Of a stretch of DNA of 64,000 nucleotides, positions 7,942 through 18,142 are shown piece after piece. The DNA is from G963422705 sp963422705. GTDB lineage: Bacteria; Poribacteria; WGA-4E; WGA-3G. The stretch spans positions 2,852,001 through 2,916,000 of the forward strand of contig OY730443.1 of assembly GCA_963422705.1 (NCBI GenBank), read 5' to 3'. A program made the position numbers and the translations under genes. The notes under the pieces are model-generated. The model saw nothing but the letters and a program-made list of their open reading frames with translations, was not told the DNA's origin and did no database searches. Within the stretch, counting starts at the first letter, position 1, and every line of letters begins with the position of its first letter.

Positions 7942-10900
7942 CTAATTAACAACGAGCACTTTACCAACAGCGTTGGCGCGATTGCCGGTTGCATTGATTG
8001 CCTCCAGTCGGAAAACGTAAAGTCCACGCGCAACAGAATTACCTGCTTGGTTCTTTAAGTTCCATTTTATAAGCTGATCATTGCGCTGCCCCGAGACGAC
8101 ATCTGGGTACGTTTGTGAGAGCACCATGTTCCCACTCCAATCGTAGATATTCAAAGTAATCTCGACGGTTTCCCCCTGTGGCACATTGACATCAAAGGAG
8201 AAGAAGGCGACATCGCCTTTTGAAATGCGGAGGGGGTTGGGCCAACCAAACGTAGGCTCTCGGAACGTTAATGAGACAGACATCGTGACCTTTCCGATAT
8301 CATAAAAGGCGTAGTTGCCGGCGTTGTCTGTGACACGTACATCTAGTTCGTATTCCCCGGAGCGGGATGGGAGAAAATCAAGTGACCATCGGCTCCACGG
8401 CTCTTCGTCGGCGTTGCTGTCATCGGTAGCGGGTACCGCGTCAATAGGTTGATTATCTGGCCCGGTGCCGACGATTTCAACAAGCCATACCCCGGATGCA
8501 GGAACCTTGCGTTCGCCGTCGCCACTTTTCTGTGTACCGGTTGGGTCTGCGGCGGTACCCTCAAGTGGGAAGGCCTTATCTGTTAATTCTCTATTGCCGC
8601 CATCACTGGTGACTGTCGCTGTCGGCGCGGTGGTTTCGTAAAGGAATTCGGTTGTAATGGAATCCATTGGGGCAAATCCAAGAAATTCCGGATCATTTCC
8701 TCTGCTGGTTATCGTCACTTGGTATTGTCCTCGGACGGAGAGCCCTTCCGATTTGAAAACCAGCGTATCGACACCATTCTGCTGCGTGGTGCCGGGGACT
8801 TCTGAATCGTCAGGGCTTGTGACAACGATTGTCGACTCTGCCAAGTTGACACCTAAGCCGGTGTCAAACATTTTGGCTTGAATGACGACACCACCTGTGG
8901 CGGAGGTAGCCGTGGGATAATCAGTCGCATCCAAATCGACGAGTAAGGGGTTACCGTTGAGAAGTAGCGTGCTATCATCAATTGTCGGCGGGCTCAAATC
9001 GTAGGTAAACTCTTTTTCATACGGTTCCGTATCGTTTCCTGCCCGGTCTTTGGGAGAGACAGTGACGCGATAGTCACCATCATTTGAGCCATCATCGGCG
9101 AGGGGAACGGTAAGTTGGAACCTAAGTGTGTCCGGGACGACGTCCGTGACTTTTCCCGTAATTTTTATTGGGTTGGGAGTAACCCGTTCAAGAATTATCC
9201 ACTCCTCATTAAAGTCTTTCCAATCAATTCCTGACGGATTATCCGTCAGTGTCACCCGGATTTCTGTCAGAGAATTATTCACACCGGGTTCCGCGACAAC
9301 GAGTTGAATATCTTCTGCCTCAAGTTCTGGGGCTTTTGTATCATATGTAAACGTCAAGTTTTGGGTTTTCCCAGCTCGCCCGGAGGCGCTGATAGGAATG
9401 AACTCAATGGTATAGATACCATCCTCAGAGCCATCTTGTGCAAGGGGCCGTGCCAACGTATAGGTTAATCGGGATGCCTCACGCTGTTGTTCTCCAGCGA
9501 TAATTTTTGCCCCGGGGCCAAGTAACCGAACGGTAGAGAGGTGTCGTTCATCGTCTGTTTCGAGTTCTACTTGTATTTGCTCAATTGCCTCATTCGTAAA
9601 CGCATCCTCAGCGGGGGCGGTTACCGGTTCGGTGGCGACAACGGTTGGTAAGGTGCGTGAGAGGATAAAACTCCGCTCATACACTAAGTCATCGCCGTTG
9701 CCGGCGGTATCTTTCGCACTGACGCGAATTCGATAACGTCCATCTGCCACCAACGGATTCACGGTAAGGATGAGTGTCGATTTACCGTCATTGCTAAGTT
9801 CCCCGGTGATTTCCTTATCATCCGGTGCGATAACATTTAAGGTGGTAACAGAGAAGTCGATTTGACTGCCCCCGGCATCGCTTAAATTCGCCTGTACTTG
9901 GGCGATATCATCGGCAAGAATATCCCCATCGGCCGGGGAGGTGCTGACAAGTTGCGGTGGCTGCGTATCGTAGACAATCAAGTGTTCTGTATCATACCGA
10001 TTTCCGGACTTGTCAACAAGGTTAATCCGGACCGTATATTCACCATCAATGCTTCCGTCTTTTGCCAACGGTTCGACAAGCGTGAGGTAAATTTTGTCTA
10101 TCTCGTTATCTGAACGGTGTGTGGGCACCTGATTCCCGTCTGCATCCAACAGTATCACCGTCTGTTCTTGGAGCAGGAGTTCTGCGGGGCCGACATCTTC
10201 AACGGTGAGGCTAATTTGTCTAAGCTCCGCAAAATACGAGACAGCTTGGCTCAGTTCAAAAGGGGTTGTGCCCGTAATCTCTGGGGGTTGTGTATCAAAG
10301 ATAAACTGGCGAACCGCAGAGGCACCTTCTCGCCCCGCTTTATCTTGCGGCGTTATGGTGACAGTGTACTTTCCATCGCCACTCCCATCAAGTGGAAGCA
10401 CATCGGGTGCCCATATCAATTGTTCTTTACCGTCATCTGTTGTCGTGCCGGCCACAGCGTCACCCGCCGCATTTGTCACAGAGATACTTGAACCTGAACT
10501 GCCAAAATCTAAACCGATACCCGAAATGTCACCCAACGTGGCAGTAATATTGAACACATTACTATTGACGTATACAATCGCTCCTCCCTTGCCATCAATG
10601 CGCACATTGCTAACAATCGGGCGTGCAATATCGAGACGGAACCGGTAATCAACGGGGGCATCGACGACATTTCCCGCGATATCTTGTGGGGTGATGCGAA
10701 GCGTATAGTCTCCCAGAACTTGCGGCGTCACGAATGTAGCCGTGACTTGCGCAGTGCCATCTTCGCTACGTTGAACGGGGATAGATGTATCACCGGGGCC
10801 TGTCAGTTGAATTGTTGTATTCGCAAAATCAAGGCGCGTTGTCACTTCGGTGAAGGTGATGACAACTGAAAGCTGCTCCGGAGTTGCTCCCTCACCGAAG

Positions 10901-13900
10901 TCGGTAATCACTTCGGTACTCGCCGGTGTCAGGACTAACTTATCCGCATCTGAGGCGTTTTTCAACAATGTAACGGTATCAACCTGCGGCGCCTGGGTAT
11001 CATAGACGAAAGCGTACTCAGCATTATGTTGGTTACCCGCTCTGTCAACAAGCGCCACGGTTACTGTGTACTTGCCATCCACGCTCCCATTGGTTGCTAA
11101 CGGTTCTACCGGTGTTAAAAAGAGTTGATTCGCACCGTCATTTGTCACCGATGCTGCGAGTACATTTCCCTCTGTATCCAAAAGTTTGGCCTGTTGTTCT
11201 GCCAATACGAGTTCCGAGGGGCCGACATCTTCAACGGTGAGGCTAATTTGTCTAAGCTCCGTAACATACGAGACAGCTTGGCTCAGTTCAAAAGGGGTTG
11301 TGCCCGTAATCTCTGGGGGTTGTGTATCAAAGATAAACTGGCGAACCGCAGAGGCACCTTCTCGCCCCGCTTTATCTTGCGGCGTTATGGTGACAGTGTA
11401 CTTTCCATCGCCACTCCCATCAAGTGGAAGCACATCGGGTACCCATATCAATTGTTCTTTACCGTTATCTGTTGTCGTGCCGGCCACAGCATCACCCGTC
11501 GCATTTGTCACAGAGATACTTGAACCTGAACTGCCAAAATCTAAACCGATACCCGAAATGTCACCCAACGTGGCAGTAATATTGAACACATTACTATTGA
11601 CGTATACAATCGCTCCTCCCTTGCCACCAATGCGCACATTGCTAACAATCGGGCGTGCAATATCGAGACGGAACCGGTAATCAACGGGGGCATCGGCGAC
11701 ATTTCCCGCGATATCTTGTGGCGTGATGCGAAGCGTATAGTCCCCCAGAGCTTGCGGCGTCACGAATGTAGCCGTGATTTGCGCAGTGCCATCTTCGCTA
11801 CGTTGAACGGGGATAGATGTATCACCGGGGCCTGTCAGTTGAATTGTTGTATTCGCAAAATCAAGGCGCGTTGTCACTTCGGTGAAGGTGATGACAACTG
11901 AAAGCTGCTCCGGAGTTGCTCCCTCACCGAAGTCGGTAATCACTTCGGTACTCGCCGGTGTCAGGACTAACTTATCCGCATCTGAGGCGTTTTTCAACAA
12001 TGTAACGGTATCAACCTGCGGCGCCTGGGTATCATAGACGAAAGCGTACTCAGCATTATGTTGGTTACCCGCTCTGTCAACAAGCGCCACGGTTACTGTG
12101 TACTTGCCATCCACGCTCCCATTGGTTGCTAACGGTTCTACCGGTGTTAAAAAGAGTTGATTCGCACCGTCATTTGTCACCGATGCTGCGAGTACATTTC
12201 CCTCTGTATCCAAAAGTTTGGCCTGTTGTTCTGCCAATACGAGTTCCGAGGGGCCGACATCTTCAACGGTGAGGCTAATTTGTCTAAGCTCCGTAACATA
12301 CGAGACAGCTTGGCTCAGTTCAAAAGGGGTTGTGCCCGTAATCTCTGGGGGTTGTGTATCAAAGATAAACTGGCGAACCGCAGAGGCACCTTCTCGCCCC
12401 GCTTTATCTTGCGGCGTTATGGTGACAGTGTACTTTCCATCGCCACTCCCATCAAGTGGAAGCACATCGGGTACCCATATCAATTGTTCTTTACCGTTAT
12501 CTGTTGTCGTGCCGGCCACAGCATCACCCGTCGCATTTGTCACAGAGATACTTGAACCTGAACTGCCAAAATCTAAACCGATACCCGAAATGTCACCCAA
12601 CGTGGCAGTAATATTGAACACATTACTATTGACGTATACAATCGCTCCTCCCTTGCCACCAATGCGCACATTGCTAACAATCGGGCGTGCAATATCGAGA
12701 CGGAACCGGTAATCAACGGGGGCATCGGCGACATTTCCCGCGATATCTTGTGGCGTGATGCGAAGCGTATAGTCCCCCAGAGCTTGCGGCGTCACGAATG
12801 TAGCCGTGATTTGCGCAGTGCCATCTTCGCTACGTTGAACGGGGATAGATGTATCACCGGGGCCTGTCAGTTGAATTGTTGTATTCGCAAAATCAAGGCG
12901 CGTTGTCACTTCGGTGAAGGTGATGACAACTGAAAGCTGCTCCGGAGTTGCTCCCTCACCGAAGTCGGTAATCACTTCGGTACTCGCCGGTGTCAGGACT
13001 AACTTATCCGCATCTGAGGCGTTTTTCAACAATGTAACGGTATCAACCTGCGGCGCCTGGGTATCATAGACGAAAGCGTACTCAGCATTATGTTGGTTAC
13101 CCGCTCTGTCAACAAGCGCCACGGTTACTGTGTACTTGCCATCCACGCTCCCATTGGTTGCTAACGGTTCTACCGGTGTTAAAAAGAGTTGATTCGCACC
13201 GTCATTTGTCACCGATGCTGCGAGTACATTTCCCTCTGTATCCAAAAGTTTGGCCTGTTGTTCTGCCAATACGAGTTCCGAGGGGCCGACATCTTCAACG
13301 GTGAAACTCAGTTCAGACCCGTTTTGAGAAAATAATGCATTGAGAACAGAGAGTGATTGTCTAAGTACAATAGGCGACACTGCTGTTATGCGGGGCGCTT
13401 GTGTATCATAAACGAATTGTCGCGAGACGGCAGTCCCTTGCCGTCCAGCTTTATCGACTGGAAGTATAGTAACCGTATAGATACCATCTGCCGGCAGCGC
13501 TAATGGCTGCCAGAGGTATTGGTTCGGCGGCACCACCGTGATAATGCCCGGTATGGCGGTTTCCTCAGCGGTTTTTACAACGATTCCTGAATTTTCATTA
13601 TCAAATTCCAAGCCTTTCCCCATTGGGTCTGTGATTACAGCGACAATGTTCGTCTTGCCCTCGTTCACGTAAACGAGGGGACCTATTTTCTCATTAATTT
13701 GAATAGAGCTAACTTGAGGCAGTCCAAAATCTAGTTCAAACGTATAGAGGAAGGGGCGTTCGCCGCGGTTTCCGATATGGTCCTGCGGCGTAACAGAGAG
13801 GGTATACTCACTGTCTGGGCTCAATTCTGAGAAATTGATGATGATGTTCGCTGTGCCGTCTTGAGAGACGTTTATCGGAATCTCCGCGTTTGTGGGCCCT

Positions 13901-16539
13901 GTGAAGTCCACCGTCGTGTTGTTGATATCAACATCGTCGGCTTGAAACCTGACGCGGATGCCAGACACGATTTCCGCTATTACTGTGGTTTTTCCGATTT
14001 CAAGCAGCGTCGGTGTTTTTGTCAAAATGTGGACATCTGCGATTCGTGGAAATTGTGTATCAACCGTGAATTTGAAATTTTCGCTCCATTTTTTCCCATT
14101 AAAATCAACGAAGGTTGCCGTTATGGTATATTCTCCATCTGCGGCGCCATCCGGTGGGAGCACGGTTTCTGGCTGCCAGATCAAACGGCGGGCTTCTTCG
14201 TCCACTGCGGGGTGTGCGAGGTTTCTTGGAACCGTGGTACCATTGGGTGCTTTAACCACAAGTGTAGATTTCTCAAAATCGATACCCACTCCGATATAAT
14301 CAACGAGTTCAACGGCCACAAATCCATCAGCATCTGCTGTCAAGCTATTGACGAGAGTCGCTTCCGGTCGTAGCAGGCGAATTTTTGGATTGGTTTCGCT
14401 CACGAGGAAGAATTCTCGCCGGGCAATTGCACTTTGATTTCCTGCCATATCAACGAGTGTGATTTCTATGATATATGCCCCATCATCTGAACCGTTTACT
14501 GCGAAGGGTGACAATACGCTGAGCGTGACGGTGCCGGTTCCATTACTGGTAATTTTTACAGGGATTTCTTCCCCGTTATGTATGAGTCGGAAGACACTCT
14601 GGACGAAATCAATGCCGCTGGTGATTTCGTTAAGGTTGATTTGTACGTCAGAGAGGGTAGCGACAATTTCATTCACAGCGGGCACAGTGGAGACGAGTGT
14701 AGGGAGCTGCGTATCGTAAATGAGCTGAACCTGTCGTGTTTGCGCATTTCCGAGGGTATCTGCAACGTGGACATTAATGAGATAAGTTCCATCTTGACTT
14801 CCATCTCTGCGGGTGAGGGGTTCAGCTAAAATATAAGCAATACTATTGTTATCGTTATCCCTCAACGTCCGGCCTGGAATGGGTTTAATGTCGTCGTCGT
14901 CGTTTTTGGCGGGACTCAAGCGAATCCGTGTCGGTTCTTCCAGTTCTACACCGATGCCTTCATCTTCAAAAGTGGCGACGATTTGATGGATGGGCTGCGA
15001 ATAATAGAGGGTATCTTGAAGCGCGGCAAATGTCCCGGTGTCTGCGTCCAGGACGATGGAGGTAATCTCAGGTGCTTTGTTATCGTAGATGAATGGAATT
15101 TGGATAGTTCCTGTGCTGTTGTTCGCATTATCAATACCGATGATTTCTATGGTATATTCGCCGTCGTAGATACCATCTTTCGTCAATAGCGGATTAAGAA
15201 AAACCCATCGGATTTTGTCAGATGCTGGCCGGGTTTGTTTACCTAATATAGCCCCACTTGGTCCCGTCAACCGGATAGTGGAATCTATCAGGTTTAAGCC
15301 ATCTGGTAAGTTGTCCTTCAGGGTTGCTTCTACGAAATTCATCCATTTGTTGACTCCGTCGCCTTCCCTCAAAGTGCCGTTCCTGGTTGCCACCTGAGTT
15401 AATGTCGGTGCAATATTGTCAAACACGAACGAGAGGTTTTCTGTGACAACGTTTCCAGCGGTATCTCCAACACTGACATCAAGCATATAGAGGCCGTTCT
15501 CCGATGCCCCATTAAGGATATTGCCAAGGGTGAACGTCAAGGATGTTCCATCATTACCGAGTGTACCGAGCGTCTCTGATTTTCCGTTCTTTTTTAGTGT
15601 CAGTTTCGTTATTGAGCTGTCAAAGTCAATCGGGCTAGCAATCGATTCACCCTTGTTGGGCGTTACTTTGAACCCGCTGATAGCTTGGCTAACAAAGCGC
15701 CCGGTGATAAGCGTCGTTTCACCTGTTGTTGTGAGAATCTTAATACTTCCACTCGGAATTTTGGGTGGCAACGTGTCTATCGTAATCTTGTTAGTTTGAG
15801 CTGTGGTTTCGTTTCCCGCTTTATCCGTAATGCGGAGTCTGAGGGTATAAATACCGTCAGGGAGTACTCTGAAGGTTCTACCGCCGTCTCCCCCGTACCA
15901 ACGGTAGATATGGTTGCCTCGATTACCAGTCAGTACATCGGCTTGTCCGAACTCCGTACCACTATCGGTTAAGAATTCCAGTCGGCTTGTCTCGACATTC
16001 TCACTCAGACTGTAGTAAACTTCTATCCTATCAAGAACGCGGTCCCGGTTAGGCGAGAACGCCTTGACGTCCGCCGAGATTGAGATTTCAGGGGGGATTG
16101 TGTCTATGGTTACCTGTATGGTATCTGTATCCCCAGTAGCCTCTATCAGTTTCCCCGCCGCGTCCCGTTCACCCACCTCAACTCGAAGCGTGTAGTTTCC
16201 GTCTGGCTGTTTGTTATTACCTATTTTTCCGTTCCAGAATTTGATTTGGCTCTGATTTTCCCCTATGTCTCCGCTGAAAATTATGCTAGCGGGTTCAACA
16301 AGAATCTTGTAAGGCCCGCTGGCTTCATCATTCGTGGTGATGGTGATGCGCAATACTTGAGCTGTCCCGTTAAATATGGTATCGCCGTTTGCATCGGCCC
16401 TTATGGTTACTTCGGCTTGTGCCCAAAGGTTGGTGGGTAGAACTGTGAGTAATATTAATGGACAAAATACAAAGGCGACAAAAAATGAAGCGATTGCCGG
16501 ATGCCTTTGCACGCGTTTATGAATTTTATTTTTTTGCAC
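7942..16539 (-). CDS. Giant secreted Ig-like repeat protein with FlgD-like C-terminal domain
   Basis: A 2865-residue surface or secreted protein. The signal peptide (hydrophobic about 17-38, ending NLWAQA) is followed by roughly two dozen bacterial Ig-like domains. Most end with a Y-D-T-Q-x-P type linker and contain DG-x-Y-T-[VI] and D-x-[AS]-G-N strands. The last 90 residues (INATGNRAN nearby) form a FlgD Ig-like domain with the LYVFRLEA strand, commonly used as a C-terminal secretion or anchoring module. Residues about 1080-2118 are three near-identical copies of a 344-residue, three-domain unit. The start is GTG 16537-16539, with GGGAG 6 bases upstream. A TTG at 16590 in the same frame lies inside the spacer of the putative promoter, so it cannot be the start if that promoter is used. 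Likely an adhesin or stalk; no enzymatic domain was seen. Confidence 0.85.
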   Translation of the reverse strand: MQKNKIHKRVQRHPAIASFFVAFVFCPLILLTVLPTNLWAQAEVTIRADANGDTIFNGTAQVLRITITTNDEASGPYKILVEPASIIFSGDIGENQSQIKFWNGKIGNNKQPDGNYTLRVEVGERDAAGKLIEATGDTDTIQVTIDTIPPEISISADVKAFSPNRDRVLDRIEVYYSLSENVETSRLEFLTDSGTEFGQADVLTGNRGNHIYRWYGGDGGRTFRVLPDGIYTLRLRITDKAGNETTAQTNKITIDTLPPKIPSGSIKILTTTGETTLITGRFVSQAISGFKVTPNKGESIASPIDFDSSITKLTLKKNGKSETLGTLGNDGTSLTFTLGNILNGASENGLYMLDVSVGDTAGNVVTENLSFVFDNIAPTLTQVATRNGTLREGDGVNKWMNFVEATLKDNLPDGLNLIDSTIRLTGPSGAILGKQTRPASDKIRWVFLNPLLTKDGIYDGEYTIEIIGIDNANNSTGTIQIPFIYDNKAPEITSIVLDADTGTFAALQDTLYYSQPIHQIVATFEDEGIGVELEEPTRIRLSPAKNDDDDIKPIPGRTLRDNDNNSIAYILAEPLTRRDGSQDGTYLINVHVADTLGNAQTRQVQLIYDTQLPTLVSTVPAVNEIVATLSDVQINLNEITSGIDFVQSVFRLIHNGEEIPVKITSNGTGTVTLSVLSPFAVNGSDDGAYIIEITLVDMAGNQSAIARREFFLVSETNPKIRLLRPEATLVNSLTADADGFVAVELVDYIGVGIDFEKSTLVVKAPNGTTVPRNLAHPAVDEEARRLIWQPETVLPPDGAADGEYTITATFVDFNGKKWSENFKFTVDTQFPRIADVHILTKTPTLLEIGKTTVIAEIVSGIRVRFQADDVDINNTTVDFTGPTNAEIPINVSQDGTANIIINFSELSPDSEYTLSVTPQDHIGNRGERPFLYTFELDFGLPQVSSIQINEKIGPLVYVNEGKTNIVAVITDPMGKGLEFDNENSGIVVKTAEETAIPGIITVVPPNQYLWQPLALPADGIYTVTILPVDKAGRQGTAVSRQFVYDTQAPRITAVSPIVLRQSLSVLNALFSQNGSELSFTVEDVGPSELVLAEQQAKLLDTEGNVLAASVTNDGANQLFLTPVEPLATNGSVDGKYTVTVALVDRAGNQHNAEYAFVYDTQAPQVDTVTLLKNASDADKLVLTPASTEVITDFGEGATPEQLSVVITFTEVTTRLDFANTTIQLTGPGDTSIPVQRSEDGTAQITATFVTPQALGDYTLRITPQDIAGNVADAPVDYRFRLDIARPIVSNVRIGGKGGAIVYVNSNVFNITATLGDISGIGLDFGSSGSSISVTNATGDAVAGTTTDNGKEQLIWVPDVLPLDGSGDGKYTVTITPQDKAGREGASAVRQFIFDTQPPEITGTTPFELSQAVSYVTELRQISLTVEDVGPSELVLAEQQAKLLDTEGNVLAASVTNDGANQLFLTPVEPLATNGSVDGKYTVTVALVDRAGNQHNAEYAFVYDTQAPQVDTVTLLKNASDADKLVLTPASTEVITDFGEGATPEQLSVVITFTEVTTRLDFANTTIQLTGPGDTSIPVQRSEDGTAQITATFVTPQALGDYTLRITPQDIAGNVADAPVDYRFRLDIARPIVSNVRIGGKGGAIVYVNSNVFNITATLGDISGIGLDFGSSGSSISVTNATGDAVAGTTTDNGKEQLIWVPDVLPLDGSGDGKYTVTITPQDKAGREGASAVRQFIFDTQPPEITGTTPFELSQAVSYVTELRQISLTVEDVGPSELVLAEQQAKLLDTEGNVLAASVTNDGANQLFLTPVEPLATNGSVDGKYTVTVALVDRAGNQHNAEYAFVYDTQAPQVDTVTLLKNASDADKLVLTPASTEVITDFGEGATPEQLSVVITFTEVTTRLDFANTTIQLTGPGDTSIPVQRSEDGTAQVTATFVTPQVLGDYTLRITPQDIAGNVVDAPVDYRFRLDIARPIVSNVRIDGKGGAIVYVNSNVFNITATLGDISGIGLDFGSSGSSISVTNAAGDAVAGTTTDDGKEQLIWAPDVLPLDGSGDGKYTVTITPQDKAGREGASAVRQFIFDTQPPEITGTTPFELSQAVSYFAELRQISLTVEDVGPAELLLQEQTVILLDADGNQVPTHRSDNEIDKIYLTLVEPLAKDGSIDGEYTVRINLVDKSGNRYDTEHLIVYDTQPPQLVSTSPADGDILADDIAQVQANLSDAGGSQIDFSVTTLNVIAPDDKEITGELSNDGKSTLILTVNPLVADGRYRIRVSAKDTAGNGDDLVYERSFILSRTLPTVVATEPVTAPAEDAFTNEAIEQIQVELETDDERHLSTVRLLGPGAKIIAGEQQREASRLTYTLARPLAQDGSEDGIYTIEFIPISASGRAGKTQNLTFTYDTKAPELEAEDIQLVVAEPGVNNSLTEIRVTLTDNPSGIDWKDFNEEWIILERVTPNPIKITGKVTDVVPDTLRFQLTVPLADDGSNDGDYRVTVSPKDRAGNDTEPYEKEFTYDLSPPTIDDSTLLLNGNPLLVDLDATDYPTATSATGGVVIQAKMFDTGLGVNLAESTIVVTSPDDSEVPGTTQQNGVDTLVFKSEGLSVRGQYQVTITSRGNDPEFLGFAPMDSITTEFLYETTAPTATVTSDGGNRELTDKAFPLEGTAADPTGTQKSGDGERKVPASGVWLVEIVGTGPDNQPIDAVPATDDSNADEEPWSRWSLDFLPSRSGEYELDVRVTDNAGNYAFYDIGKVTMSVSLTFREPTFGWPNPLRISKGDVAFFSFDVNVPQGETVEITLNIYDWSGNMVLSQTYPDVVSGQRNDQLIKWNLKNQAGNSVARGLYVFRLEAINATGNRANAVGKVLVVN
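10185..13303 (-). repeat. Three tandem copies of a 1032-bp in-frame unit
   Basis: The period is 1032 bp (344 codons). Copies 2 and 3 (about 11217-12248 and 12249-13280) appear identical by eye; copy 1 (about 10185-11216) differs at scattered positions. Each unit encodes three Ig-like domains whose linkers read DTQAPQV, LDIARPI and DTQPPEI. The array begins and ends in the same GGGGCCGACATCTTCAACGG stretch, which is what unequal crossing-over at a conserved linker would leave. Confidence 0.9.
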
Positions 16540-16576
16540 TGATTTCTCCCTGGCACTCAATTTTAAACTATTGGGG

Positions 16577-16606
16577 ATTCTAATAAGCAAGGTTACCCTT
16601 AGTCAA
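16577..16606 (-). promoter_or_regulatory. Sigma-70-like promoter of the giant Ig-repeat gene
   Basis: Read on the minus strand, TTGACT (16606-16601), an 18-base spacer and TAGAAT (16582-16577, 5 of 6). Transcription would start near 16570, about 30 bases before the GTG at 16539. Confidence 0.5.
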
Positions 16607-16692
16607 GCGTTATTTATTAAAGAGTTTAGACGTAAAACGCTCAATTAGGTTGAGAAAATTACCAACGTTTTCCAAACCTGTTAAGCGTGTTA

Positions 16693-16935
16693 CTAAAGTA
16701 TTTTAACTGTCTGAGCACGAGATTTGATTATGAATGTCTCAGTGAGTTTATGCGCTTTTTCTACCGAAGCGGCGTCATACCAGGCATGAACATGAACGGG
16801 TTTCCAACTCAACTCCCACGGTGCGAATTCAACGTTGCCAGGGTGATACGATAATCGTTGCGCAGCTTTCAACCTGTATTGACTTCCAACGTTTCCCTAT
16901 CTGGCATCCGTTGTAGCAAAACGTTTCCAGAAGCA
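16693..16935 (-). pseudogene. Short coding remnant, frameshifted, unknown family
   Basis: Between the giant gene and the Gfo/Idh gene, the minus strand has a protein-like stretch in two frames. Frame one starts inside the oxidoreductase's last codons and reads through NASGNVLLQRMPDRETLEV, ending at TGA (16871-16869). Frame two is open from 16896 to the TAG at 16695-16693 and reads 67 residues including HPGNVEFAPWELSWKP and HVHAWYDAASVEKAH. The two frames overlap at 16871-16896, so a single indel would join them into about 80 residues. No start codon or family was recognised. It may be the decayed end of a lost gene. Confidence 0.3.
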
Positions 16936-16938
16936 TTT

Positions 16939-17946
16939 TTAACTTCCAATATCGCCGTTGGCAACCAGGGACAATAGCGCGGAATCATCTACGGTAAGTG
17001 GCAAATTAATTTTGGCGCGTTGCCGGCTAGAGTGATATGTGGCAAAAATGATTTCGGTTGCTTGTAGCGACTTCCGGCCACTCAATTCCGGCTCTCGTCC
17101 TGTCTTTACGCCATGAACCAGGTCAAGAACAGAGAGTGTGGTTGCGTCGCGTTCCGTTCTCAATCCACTTAAATCTGGTTGTTCCCATTCGGTTGAACCT
17201 TCGCGTAACATGCGTACGGGGGCCCCGCCTCCTACATCAATGATGCCCTTCGTCCCGATGAGTCGATTTGAAAACCCGGCTAATGCTGTCCCACCGGTGG
17301 CGAGCAGGCCTTCCACCCCGTTTTTCCATCGAATCCAGGAGACACCACTTGTTTCGACTTGAACGCCGAAAACAGTCTTCTCTTCTGCTACATCTATTTG
17401 ACCGATAACCCAGTCAACAGGTTCGTCATTATTATAAAAAAAGAACATGTCAAACCAGTGGGTTCCCCAATCCAATAGATTTGGACAGGCGGCTTCAAGC
17501 CGCCGCAAATCGCCTATCGCCCCTTCGTTTGCTAACCGTTTTGCCTTGATGAACTGCGCCGCAAACCGCCGTTGATGACAGAACGTTATGACAACGTTGT
17601 TATCGACACAAGCCTGATAAAGTGCCTGCGCGTCGCCCCATGTCGGTGCCATCGGCTTCTCACAATGAATCGCTTTAATGCCGCTATTGGCAGCTGCGAT
17701 AACCATGGGCTTGTGGAGTTGAATCCATGTGCAAACACTGACAAAATCAAGCGACTCGGTATCCAGCATCTCTTGATAGTTTTGATATGTATTTGTGACA
17801 TCAAACTCGGCGGCGAATGCATTTCGTACGTCTTCAACGGGTTCAGAGCAAGCCGCAATTTCAACGTCTGGTGATGCCTGATACCCGCGCGCGTGTGAAC
17901 GGCCGCGCCCGCCACAACCGATAATACCTGCTTTAAAAGTCGCCAT
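16939..17946 (-). CDS. Gfo/Idh/MocA-family oxidoreductase
   Basis: A 335-residue NAD(P)-dependent sugar or cyclitol dehydrogenase of the Gfo/Idh/MocA family. The N-terminal Rossmann motif is GIIGCGGRGRSH (about 8-19) and the family hallmark EKPMA (about 96-100) contains the catalytic lysine. The C-terminal alpha/beta domain carries GTHWFDM (about 169-175), with the usual active-site His/Asp region. The start is ATG 17946 with AGGGAG 6 bases upstream. Such enzymes oxidise or reduce hydroxyls of sugars, inositols or their acids; the substrate cannot be read from sequence. It stands alone on the minus strand, with a divergent promoter for the next gene about 105 bases away. Confidence 0.88.
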   Translation of the reverse strand: MATFKAGIIGCGGRGRSHARGYQASPDVEIAACSEPVEDVRNAFAAEFDVTNTYQNYQEMLDTESLDFVSVCTWIQLHKPMVIAAANSGIKAIHCEKPMAPTWGDAQALYQACVDNNVVITFCHQRRFAAQFIKAKRLANEGAIGDLRRLEAACPNLLDWGTHWFDMFFFYNNDEPVDWVIGQIDVAEEKTVFGVQVETSGVSWIRWKNGVEGLLATGGTALAGFSNRLIGTKGIIDVGGGAPVRMLREGSTEWEQPDLSGLRTERDATTLSVLDLVHGVKTGREPELSGRKSLQATEIIFATYHSSRQRAKINLPLTVDDSALLSLVANGDIGS

Positions 17947-18051
17947 AGGAACTCCCTTTCCTCACTTTGATAGAAAGAAAAATCACCATCGTCGTCAGAT
18001 ATCAGTCAAAATCTTCGACAAACGATGCTGAACGAAATAGAAAATTAGAGC

Positions 18052-18080
18052 TTGACTGCGGTTATCAATTCTGCTATAGT
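18052..18080 (+). promoter_or_regulatory. Sigma-70-like promoter for the DUF-nnr operon
   Basis: TTGACT at 18052-18057, exactly 17 bases, then TATAGT at 18075-18080. It lies 62 bases before ATG 18143 and is one of the best promoter matches in the window. Confidence 0.6.
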
Positions 18081-18142
18081 TTAACGCAAATCGGGTAAAA
18101 ATTCAAAAGACTTTTCCAGCGATTCTGAAAAGGGGAAGACTG

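Noticed and set aside
10117..12933. Sets of plus-strand open frames repeated every 1032 bp
   Set aside because: They are antisense images of the tandem Ig units; their identity follows from the DNA repeat.
10185..13303. Periodic repeats as a CRISPR array
   Set aside because: Units are 1032 bp, coding and contiguous, without spacers.
16540..16590. TTG 16590 as start of the giant gene
   Set aside because: It lies inside the spacer of the putative promoter and has no ribosome binding site, whereas GTG 16539 has GGGAG.
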